A stretch of 64,000 nucleotides of DNA from Clostridium rhizosphaerae (GTDB lineage Bacteria > Bacillota > Clostridia > Clostridiales > Clostridiaceae), in the NCBI RefSeq assembly GCF_016765585.1, contig NZ_JAESWC010000001.1, forward strand, positions 434,001-498,000. The letters are read 5' to 3'. The notes under the pieces are model-generated. The model worked only from the letters and a program-made list of their open reading frames with translations, was not told the DNA's origin and did no database searches. Shown one piece after another: positions 16,022-22,961 of this stretch. Positions within the stretch are counted from its first letter, which is position 1, and every line of letters begins with the position of its first letter. The position numbers and the translations under genes were made by a program.

Positions 16022-17047
16022 CTAAATCTTTCTGATAAGCCTAATCAAATCACTAAAAAGTCCATAGCCTGTCTGCTCTATTTCAGGATCACTTTCGATT
16101 ACTGTTACTTCACCCATAAGTTCAGTTTTTATGGACAGTATCGAAGAAGTTTCCTTTACACTGGCAAAGACATCATTTTTATCAATAAGTACAGGTTTTA
16201 CTTCTCCAAGAACCCTATTGTCTTTATAGTAGGCCTCGCAAATAAGCTTTATTACCCTGCCGCTTTCTGAAGCTTTTATAATATCTTCCTTAACAACATT
16301 CTGTATTCCTTCCCTTTTTATATCTAAAGGAGTTATATTTCCATCCATAAGTACATTTATTAGTGCCGCAGTTTTAGCAGCTGCATCAAAGCCCTCGATA
16401 TCCAATGATGGATCTGCTTCTACAAAGCCTCTTTGCTTACCTTCAGCGATAGCTTGTTCAAAGCTTTTTCCACTTGCCATCTCTTCCAGCACAAAATTAG
16501 TTGTTGTGTTTAGAATCCCTCTAAAACCTTCTATCTTACACATAGGCAGTGTTTCTTCCACCAAATTAAATACAGGAGTTCCATCCATAACAGTTGTTTC
16601 ATGAAGAAACTTCACACCCTGCCTGTCTGCATAATTTTTAAGTTCTCTATATGCCCAAGCTATTGGCCCTTTGTTTGCAGTTATTACATGCTTTTTTCTG
16701 TTAAAGGCAGCTCTTATATTATCAATAGCAGGCTGGCCTGTGAAAATATTAAGAGGTGTAATCTCAACAAGCACATCATAATCCGCTGTTTTAATTATAT
16801 CTTCACTACTTAAATTGCTGCAGCTTTTATAGTTAAAGTGTCCATTAGACTCTATATCCTCTATCGCCTTTTTTAAATCTATACCATCTCTATTTACCAG
16901 GTTTCCTCTGGTTGCCGTCACAACAGCAGTAACCCTAATTTCATAATCAAATATATTTTTTATTTCTTCCTGCTTTTTTAAAACAATCTTTCCAAAAGCT
17001 CTTCCTGCATTTCCAAAACCAATCATGGCTATTTTTAGTGTTTTCAT
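16022..17047 (-). CDS. hom: homoserine dehydrogenase, short form without ACT domain
   Basis: A 341-residue NAD(P)-dependent homoserine dehydrogenase that reduces aspartate semialdehyde to homoserine for threonine and methionine synthesis. The Rossmann loop is MIGFGNAGRAFG, and the catalytic region reads VITANKGPIAWAYREL (Asn-Lys) and FLHETTVMDGTPVFNLVEETLP, followed by the signature region EADPSLDIEGFDAAAK containing the catalytic Asp-Lys pair. At 341 residues it lacks the C-terminal ACT regulatory domain of the roughly 430-residue B. subtilis enzyme, so feedback by threonine may differ. No hisC, thrB or thrC neighbour is present. Confidence 0.88.
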   Translation of the reverse strand: MKTLKIAMIGFGNAGRAFGKIVLKKQEEIKNIFDYEIRVTAVVTATRGNLVNRDGIDLKKAIEDIESNGHFNYKSCSNLSSEDIIKTADYDVLVEITPLNIFTGQPAIDNIRAAFNRKKHVITANKGPIAWAYRELKNYADRQGVKFLHETTVMDGTPVFNLVEETLPMCKIEGFRGILNTTTNFVLEEMASGKSFEQAIAEGKQRGFVEADPSLDIEGFDAAAKTAALINVLMDGNITPLDIKREGIQNVVKEDIIKASESGRVIKLICEAYYKDNRVLGEVKPVLIDKNDVFASVKETSSILSIKTELMGEVTVIESDPEIEQTGYGLFSDLIRLIRKI

Positions 17048-17174
17048 GAGTTTATCTCCTTTTTGTTTCTATATTTCAAGTATAACTTTTTTTATAAGTG
17101 GATATCAATAAGATACAATAATTGAAAATAATAATCATATTATTTATTAAGTAAATAGAAAGCGAGGGATAAAA

Positions 17175-18272
17175 ATGAAAAAAAACATCTGTGTCATAAT
17201 GCTTACAGCTATCTTTATGCTGACCAGCGGATGCTCAAGCTTAAAAAATATAACTAATCCTAAGCCAAATACAGGTTCTGAGCAAAGTCAAAATTCTGAT
17301 GGAATATCTAAAGACACAAAAGAAAGTACTTCAACCTATACTATAAAGGATTACTATCCATTTAAAGAAAATGTAAGATATGAATTTCAGGGCATTGGAA
17401 ATGAATATGCTTCTTATTGGACAACAGTAGACTATTTAAAAAATAACCGTATACAGCTTAGAACTAACAATGGAGGTACTGAAACAGTTCGTGTTCTTGA
17501 AAACAAAGATGGCATTCTCAAAAATATTTTTACTAGAGAAGAAACCTACTTTAGAGAAGATTTCACTTCAAAGCAGGCAGCTAAGGAAGACATACTTTTA
17601 AAGGAACCTTTAGTTAAAGGAACTGCTTGGACCTCTGCAAAAGGCAAAAAAAGATATATTTCTAATGTGGATTTAGAGGTTAAGACACCTTCGGGAATAT
17701 ACAAAGCACTCGAGATAACTACAGAGGGAGATGGCTTTAAGGATATTTCTTACTATGCTTTAAATACAGGTTTAGTCAAAACTGTTTATACCTCAAATGG
17801 CCTTGAAGTAACATCAAGTCTAAGCAAGCTTCAAGAAAACTCCCCGCTAACTAAAAACGTAAAATTCTACTATCCTGACAGCACAGGAGATAAGATTTAT
17901 TATGTTACAAAAAAACTGACTTTCAATACAAATGATATTACTAAAGCACTAATTGAGAAAAACTTAAAGGAGGCTCCAATCAAAGATACTCAAAAAGTAT
18001 TGGGTCCAAACGTCAAAATTAAAAGTCTTTATTTAAATAATAATGTTGTATACGTAGATTTTTCAAAGGAGCTTGTCAGTGAAATGAATGCTGGTTCCGG
18101 CTTTGAAGCTATGCTTCTTAAGTGTATAACAAATACTTTAGGAGATTATTATAAAGTCGACAAGGTTTATATTACTACAGAAAATGAGCCTTACAGCTCA
18201 GGTCATATAGTTATGAAAAAGGGAGAAACTTTTAACGTTAGTACGAAAGGGATTACTGAGCTTAAAAAATAA
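17175..18272 (+). CDS. GerMN-domain lipoprotein
   Basis: A 365-residue secreted lipoprotein. The signal peptide ends at a lipobox (LTSGC, Cys20), followed by a Ser/Thr/Asn-rich linker. A beta-rich middle domain (about 55-215) precedes the C-terminal GerMN domain (about 225-350; KFYYPDSTGDKIYYVTKKLTF ... NNNVVYVDFSKELV). GerMN is found in spore germination protein GerM and other envelope lipoproteins. Function here is unknown; a role in the cell envelope or spore formation is plausible. GAGGG lies upstream of the ATG. Single-gene transcript with a strong terminator. Confidence 0.82.
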   Translation: MKKNICVIMLTAIFMLTSGCSSLKNITNPKPNTGSEQSQNSDGISKDTKESTSTYTIKDYYPFKENVRYEFQGIGNEYASYWTTVDYLKNNRIQLRTNNGGTETVRVLENKDGILKNIFTREETYFREDFTSKQAAKEDILLKEPLVKGTAWTSAKGKKRYISNVDLEVKTPSGIYKALEITTEGDGFKDISYYALNTGLVKTVYTSNGLEVTSSLSKLQENSPLTKNVKFYYPDSTGDKIYYVTKKLTFNTNDITKALIEKNLKEAPIKDTQKVLGPNVKIKSLYLNNNVVYVDFSKELVSEMNAGSGFEAMLLKCITNTLGDYYKVDKVYITTENEPYSSGHIVMKKGETFNVSTKGITELKK

Positions 18273-18305
18273 AAACTGGATACCTTGATTTAATGGATTT
18301 ATATT

Positions 18306-18337
18306 AAGAGTGCAAATTTAAAAATCTTTGCGCTCTT
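18306..18337 (+). terminator. intrinsic terminator of the GerMN lipoprotein gene
   Basis: Arms AAGAGTGCAAA (18306-18316) and TTTGCGCTCTT (18327-18337) pair with one G-U, followed by TTTATTTAG. Confidence 0.85.
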
Positions 18338-18432
18338 TTTATTTAGATTAAAAAATTGGCGTAAAGATTATGAATTTATGGACATATAATATTAACAGCT
18401 TGACTTAAAAACAATATAAATAGGGGTGTAAA

Positions 18433-19605
18433 ATGGATATTAAAAAGAAAAGTATTATTTATATTTTTGCTGCTATTACTATTACCTTGTTAGGCATAAT
18501 AATATCTATTAATTCCAGAAAGGTTAAGTCAGCCGATGCTTATCTTAATAATAACTATAAAACTGTAGACTTTACTGAAAAAGGTATAAGTTCTGCACTT
18601 AAAATAATTGATGATAGTAATAAATATGATATTTTATTCACTGGAGAATTTCATGCAATTCCTGGGAATGAAACAATTAACCTTGAAATGTTAAAATATC
18701 TAAACAAAACGGATGGAGTTAACTATTTAATATGCGAGATGCAGTATAGTGTAATTTCTAAATTAAATAAATACATTCAAAATGGCGACGAGGTGCTTCT
18801 AAAAGATGCCTTTAATTCAGTTAAGCAGCGTAATCCCAAATTTGCCGGAGATGACTACTATAAATTCTGGCAAGAACTTTATGAATATAATAAAAGCTTG
18901 CCTAAGGACAAAAAGATACAAGCCTTTGGCATAGATGTAGATTTTATAGGTGACTATACAATAAAAGAAATGTCTGGTTTAATACCTTCTAAAGAGCCAT
19001 CTAAAGATATATCGGATAAACTGACTGAATTCAAAAAAATAGCTGATGGTAAAATCACTGATGATAAGGAAGCAATTAATATTTTTAAAGCTTTAAACGA
19101 TGATATAAATTCTAATAAGATATCTTACAAAGCCTTTTTTGATAATAACTTTAATGACTTCAAAAACAACATAGACAGTATGATTAATACATCTAAATAT
19201 GCACAAATCCAAGACCCGAATAGAGACGACTTAATTTATGATAATTTTATGAGAATATATAGCCAAAATCCAAAAGGAAAATATTACGGACAATTTGGAG
19301 CTGATCATATCTTCAGAGAAGATATCTTAAGCAACGGCAATGCTTTCTATACTCTCGCAAAGATGTTAGAGAAGAATAATAGTTTTAAGGTACTATCTAT
19401 ACCTATTGCACCTTCTAACCGCATGGAACTGATAACTCAGGCACAAAAGCTAGCTCAAAATAGATTCTCCATATTTAAATTAAACGGCAAAGGTTCGCCT
19501 TATATGAAACAAAACGAGGATATTTTTACCAATAACGTATTTGGAATTGTTAATGGAACTATCGTAGATAATTACCAATATGTGATATATCTTAAGGACA
19601 AATAA
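18433..19605 (+). CDS. membrane-anchored EreA/ChaN-like (erythromycin-esterase-like) protein
   Basis: A 390-residue protein with an N-terminal membrane anchor (about residues 9-26) and an extracytoplasmic domain. The sequence ILFTGEFHAIPGNETINLEMLKYL, then LICEMQYSVISKLNKYIQNGDE, corresponds to the H-E residues of the erythromycin esterase/TIKI/ChaN superfamily (G-E-x-H ... E). A later FGADHIFRE segment may provide another metal or catalytic His. Functions in this superfamily include macrolide ring opening and haem or peptide hydrolysis. The anchor and lack of a resistance context argue against calling it an Ere enzyme. GGGGTG precedes the ATG. Confidence 0.65.
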   Translation: MDIKKKSIIYIFAAITITLLGIIISINSRKVKSADAYLNNNYKTVDFTEKGISSALKIIDDSNKYDILFTGEFHAIPGNETINLEMLKYLNKTDGVNYLICEMQYSVISKLNKYIQNGDEVLLKDAFNSVKQRNPKFAGDDYYKFWQELYEYNKSLPKDKKIQAFGIDVDFIGDYTIKEMSGLIPSKEPSKDISDKLTEFKKIADGKITDDKEAINIFKALNDDINSNKISYKAFFDNNFNDFKNNIDSMINTSKYAQIQDPNRDDLIYDNFMRIYSQNPKGKYYGQFGADHIFREDILSNGNAFYTLAKMLEKNNSFKVLSIPIAPSNRMELITQAQKLAQNRFSIFKLNGKGSPYMKQNEDIFTNNVFGIVNGTIVDNYQYVIYLKDK

Positions 19606-19620
19606 CTATATTAAGCTCTG

Positions 19621-19652
19621 AACAGCTCCCATCAAGCAGACAGGGAGCTGTT
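19621..19652. terminator. hairpin between convergent genes
   Basis: Perfect arms AACAGCTCCC (19621-19630) and GGGAGCTGTT (19643-19652) between the genes ending at 19605 and 19684. T-runs are weak on both sides. Confidence 0.6.
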
Positions 19653-19683
19653 AAAACTATTAAGACACAATTTTTGTTACAGC

Positions 19684-20166
19684 CTATTCTTCATACCCAC
19701 TGTCATCAGGAATCACACCATCATAATCAGCAAAGACACCCCAGTTTTCAACCTTATTATACTGAGGAAAGGCTGAAAAGAAATAAACAATTATTGGAGC
19801 ATTATTAAGCGTTGGATGAGCATAGAAGAATTCTCTGTCTCCATACCTTATAGCCTCAAGTGCTAGCGGAAGTTCTCGTCTGAAAATCATGTTTCTAGCC
19901 GCCGAAGCTGCTGCCCCTCCCATTTCACCATCTACATATAAGTATATATAGCAGGCATATTGATTGTAATAGATATTCCATCTCCCTAATACTTCATCTC
20001 TCATTGAAGTTATTTTACTGTAGTCAAAAACAAGCCCTACTGTAAGAAATAAATCTCCTGTTGTGTCTGAATGAGTTAAAGTATAGCTTCTTCCCATTAT
20101 AGGATCTGTACGAGTCACCCCCGGTGCAAAATCTACATATAATTTTTCAGGATTAAGCCTAGCCAA
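19684..20166 (-). CDS. bacterial staygreen (SGR) family protein
   Basis: A 160-residue protein whose sequence follows the staygreen family: LNPEKLYVDFAPGVTRTDPIMGRSYTLTHSD, then TGDLFLTVGLVFDY and MRDEVLGRW. Plant SGR proteins remove magnesium from chlorophyll a; bacterial homologues occur in non-photosynthetic Firmicutes and Chloroflexi, where the natural substrate is unknown. The central conserved Asp/His region (YTLTHSDTTGDLF) is intact. Start is likely the TTG at 20166, because AAGGTGG lies 5 bp ahead; the GTG at 20175 overlaps that RBS. Monocistronic, no tetrapyrrole gene nearby. Confidence 0.82.
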   Translation of the reverse strand: MARLNPEKLYVDFAPGVTRTDPIMGRSYTLTHSDTTGDLFLTVGLVFDYSKITSMRDEVLGRWNIYYNQYACYIYLYVDGEMGGAAASAARNMIFRRELPLALEAIRYGDREFFYAHPTLNNAPIIVYFFSAFPQYNKVENWGVFADYDGVIPDDSGYEE

Positions 20167-20310
20167 GCAATCCACCTTCTTATATTAATTATAAAATATT
20201 CATAATTAGTATATGAAGGCTGTTAAGCTTTTGTTTAATTTATTTTTAAATTTCTTTAATTTAGATATAATATTATTGAAACTAAATTAAATATATGGAG
20301 CGTGATTACT

Positions 20311-20868
20311 ATGAATGAAACCATGAACACTATATTAAATAGAAGAAGTATAAGAGCTTACAAAGAAGACCAGCTTAAAGAAGAGGAACTTCAAACAATA
20401 ATAGAAGCCGGAAAATTCGCTCCTAGTGCTATTAATGAGCAGTGCTGGCATTTTACTATTATTCAAAACAAAGAACTATTACATAAAATAAACAAGGCCT
20501 GCAAGGAAATCATGATAAAGTCAGGTAATAAAATGTTCGCTGAAAGAGCAAAGGATGAAAACTTCAGCGTACTTTATAATGCACCTACCTTTATTATTAT
20601 TTCAGGTGATGAAAAGGCTGTTGCACCTCAGGTTGACTGTGCTTTAGCTATGGAAAATATGTTTTTAGCTGCAGAAGCTATGAATATTGGTTCCTGCTGG
20701 ATTCATGCTGTAATTAACCTTCTTGGTACTGAAGAAGGAAAAGCATTAAAGGAAGAGCTTCAAATTCCAGAAGGCTTCGCACCTTACTGTTCTGCAGCCT
20801 TTGGAAATAAAGCAGCAGACAGCTCGAAAGCTCCAAGAAAAGAAGGAACAGTAACTATACTTAGATAA
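20311..20868 (+). CDS. nitroreductase-family FMN oxidoreductase
   Basis: A 185-residue flavoprotein of the nitroreductase superfamily. Seen: the FMN phosphate-binding N-terminus TILNRRSIRAYKEDQL, the middle APSAINEQCWHFTII, VDCALAMENMFLAAEAMNIGSCWIH and the C-terminal FGNKAADSSKAPRK (Arg/Lys for FMN). These enzymes reduce nitro compounds, quinones or other flavin acceptors with NAD(P)H. The start is the ATG at 20311 with GGAG ahead; the GTG at 20302 overlaps that site. Single gene ended by a shared-family terminator. Confidence 0.87.
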   Translation: MNETMNTILNRRSIRAYKEDQLKEEELQTIIEAGKFAPSAINEQCWHFTIIQNKELLHKINKACKEIMIKSGNKMFAERAKDENFSVLYNAPTFIIISGDEKAVAPQVDCALAMENMFLAAEAMNIGSCWIHAVINLLGTEEGKALKEELQIPEGFAPYCSAAFGNKAADSSKAPRKEGTVTILR

Positions 20869-20877
20869 AAAACAAAA

Positions 20878-20932
20878 GGGACTGCACAAAACAGCTAAAC
20901 TCAGCAAGCTTAAGCTGTTTTGCATCAGCCCC
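20878..20932. terminator. bidirectional terminator, AAAACA-core family copy 2
   Basis: Arms GGGACTGCACAAAACAGCTAA and TTAAGCTGTTTTGCATCAG plus CCCC, followed by TTTTTATA on the plus strand, between the convergent genes ending at 20868 and 20941. Core shared with hairpins at 9530, 34963 and 39353. Confidence 0.82.
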
Positions 20933-20940
20933 TTTTTATA

Positions 20941-21942
20941 TTATTCTTCAAACATAAATTCTCTATCTACATATTTGCTTAATAATTCTATGCAGGCTTC
21001 GGTATCTTTCATGTTTACAAAGCAGTTTGGACCATGAACATATCTTGTTGCTACAGATATTCCGGAGGCTTTTACACCGAAATAAGATCTGTTGATTGCA
21101 CCAGCGTCTGTTCCGCCTGCATCAATAATATCACGCTGATATTTTATACTGCTTTCCTCTGCACATTTTATCATTTCATCAACTAAATACTCATCGCATA
21201 AAACTGAGCCGTCAGATATTTTTATAGCAACTCCTCCTCCTAAGGTATTACTTCCTTCTCCTGAGTTTGGATAATCAAATGCTACAGTAACATCCAGAGC
21301 TATTCCTAAATCAGGTTTTACTCTTTCAGCAGCCACAGTTGCACCTCTAAGTCCAACCTCTTCTTGAACTGTAAATACAAAATATACATCGTTGTATGGA
21401 TTATTTAATTTCTTAAGCGCCTCAATCATTATATAGCAGCCAATTCTGTCATCTAAAGCCTTAGCTATAACGTTATTGTCCTTTAACTCAACATATTGTC
21501 CATCGTAGGAAGCTACGTCTCCAACCTTAACATACTTCTCTGCTTCTTCCTTAGATTGGGCTCCGATATCTATGTATAATTTTTTGATATCATTCTTTAT
21601 TTCATCAATTTTCACGGTGCTTGAGAAAACGCCCATAGTGCCGTTTCTGAATTTAACTCTATTCATGACACTTGCTCCGACAGGAATTCCTCCAAGACCT
21701 CTTACCTTTATGAAACCCTTGTCCTCAATTTTCATAACCTGGAAGCCTATTTCATCCATATGAGCAGCTGCCATTATTTTTTTCTTATTTTCTCCTGTAC
21801 CTTTTTTAAGAACAATTAAGTTTCCGATAGCATCTACTGTTATCTCATCTGCATAATCCTTTACTGCAGACTTTATAACCTCTCTTATTTCTTTCTCATA
21901 TCCACTCACTCCAAAAGCTTGAGTAAGTTCTTTTAGTAGCAT
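20941..21942 (-). CDS. M42-family zinc aminopeptidase
   Basis: A 333-residue metallopeptidase of family M42 (glutamyl aminopeptidase/deblocking aminopeptidase/endoglucanase-like). Metal ligands are visible in AAHMDEIGF (His-x-Asp), ALDDRIGCY (bridging Asp), QEEVGLRG (catalytic and ligand Glu), ALDVTVAFD (Asp) and the C-terminal RYVHGPN (His). The typical insert (PDZ-like domain) lies between about 75 and 150. It trims short peptides in the cytoplasm, often as a tetrahedral dodecamer. RBS is GGGGG. Followed 74 bp upstream by the DUF434 gene on the same strand. Confidence 0.9.
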   Translation of the reverse strand: MLLKELTQAFGVSGYEKEIREVIKSAVKDYADEITVDAIGNLIVLKKGTGENKKKIMAAAHMDEIGFQVMKIEDKGFIKVRGLGGIPVGASVMNRVKFRNGTMGVFSSTVKIDEIKNDIKKLYIDIGAQSKEEAEKYVKVGDVASYDGQYVELKDNNVIAKALDDRIGCYIMIEALKKLNNPYNDVYFVFTVQEEVGLRGATVAAERVKPDLGIALDVTVAFDYPNSGEGSNTLGGGVAIKISDGSVLCDEYLVDEMIKCAEESSIKYQRDIIDAGGTDAGAINRSYFGVKASGISVATRYVHGPNCFVNMKDTEACIELLSKYVDREFMFEE

Positions 21943-22016
21943 ACTAATTCCCCCTTTAAGTCAATAATTGAAATTTACACAAATTTCAGTCTTTTTTATA
22001 TATTAACATCTACTTA

Positions 22017-22772
22017 TTATTTTTGCAAACTACTATTTAGATCTATTATCCAAGCATTATCAATATAATTTTCAATTATTCCTCTTGATAAATTTAGCCA
22101 GCTTTCACATTTATCAAGTATTACAGAATCGCTTGTAACTACTCTCTCCATGCTCTCCAATATAGGATCAGCATTTGGCACAAGTATAACCTCTACAGGA
22201 ACTTTCCACTTTTCTGCATACTCTAGTATTTTTGATTTTAATCTTCCTGAATTTGAAACAGGAGCGTCCAAATAAAAGCTTGCCTTAAGGATATTAAGCT
22301 TTTTAAGTTCCATCATAATTAAAGCTAAAGCTTTTTCGGTTTTATCAATAATTTTATAGGTCCCCCTAAGCCCTGCCAAATCTCTAATACATCCATCATT
22401 GCCAAGTATTAATACACTATTAGACAAGGCAACCTCAAGAGTTATTATTAAGTTAAAACCGTCTATATAAATGCAGCCATCCTTAGCTTCTGAAAAACTT
22501 ATAAGCTTAGAACTTCTTTGAGTGCTTTGAGCCTCTGAGGCAGTTCCTCTTAAAAGTGCAGTTCTCTGCCTTGCTGAAAACTGATAATGTCCCCCTGCAA
22601 GCTCAATTATAGAACTCATTTTATAACCTCTGTCTAGAAGCCACTTTACTTCTTCCTGTGCTGTCTTAAGTCTATCCACTTGATTATCTCTAAACCATTT
22701 ATAATCCTCTGCATCGAAGCCTCGTCTTGTACTCTTACCAGCTTCCTTAATTTCTTCAGTCATAATAAGCAT
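22017..22772 (-). CDS. DUF434 domain protein with a PIN-like C-terminal region
   Basis: A 251-residue cytoplasmic protein. The first 60 residues (GFDAEDYKWFRDNQVDRLKTAQEEVKWLLDRGY) are the DUF434 helical domain, followed by ARQRTALLRG. The C-terminal part (about 90-245) begins IYIDGFNLIITLEVAL and has later acidic residues (SFYLDAPVSNSGRLK, TSDSVILDKC), which resembles a PIN-type nuclease layout with Asp-Gly-x-N. Function unknown. The RBS AAGGAGC is only 2 nt from the ATG at 22772; the in-frame ATG at 22763 is an alternative start. Confidence 0.72.
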   Translation of the reverse strand: MLIMTEEIKEAGKSTRRGFDAEDYKWFRDNQVDRLKTAQEEVKWLLDRGYKMSSIIELAGGHYQFSARQRTALLRGTASEAQSTQRSSKLISFSEAKDGCIYIDGFNLIITLEVALSNSVLILGNDGCIRDLAGLRGTYKIIDKTEKALALIMMELKKLNILKASFYLDAPVSNSGRLKSKILEYAEKWKVPVEVILVPNADPILESMERVVTSDSVILDKCESWLNLSRGIIENYIDNAWIIDLNSSLQK

Positions 22773-22880
22773 AGCTCCTTAAACTTCTCTTAGGCTCACA
22801 ACAATATTTTTATTATACTTAGGTTCATAAAAATTATACAAAGTCAGAAAGATATTGCATATAAAACTTTTCTAAATATA

Positions 22881-22942
22881 GAAAAGGGAAAAGACGCTGA
22901 AAAGGCCATATATTACATACCTTTCCCGCGTCCTCTTTTTAC
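22881..22942 (-). terminator. terminator after the Opp/GH3 operon
   Basis: Plus-strand GAAAAGGG-AAAAGACGC-TGAAAAGG pairs in nested fashion with CCTTTCCC-GCG-TCC-TCTTTT, giving a two-part stem on the minus strand followed by TTTTCCCTTTTC. It lies just downstream of the GH3 stop at 22962. Confidence 0.65.
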
Positions 22943-22961
22943 GCAAGGTTTGATAAAAACT

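Noticed and set aside
18433-19605. Erythromycin esterase resistance gene
   Set aside because: Only superfamily-level similarity; the protein is membrane-anchored and outside any resistance context.
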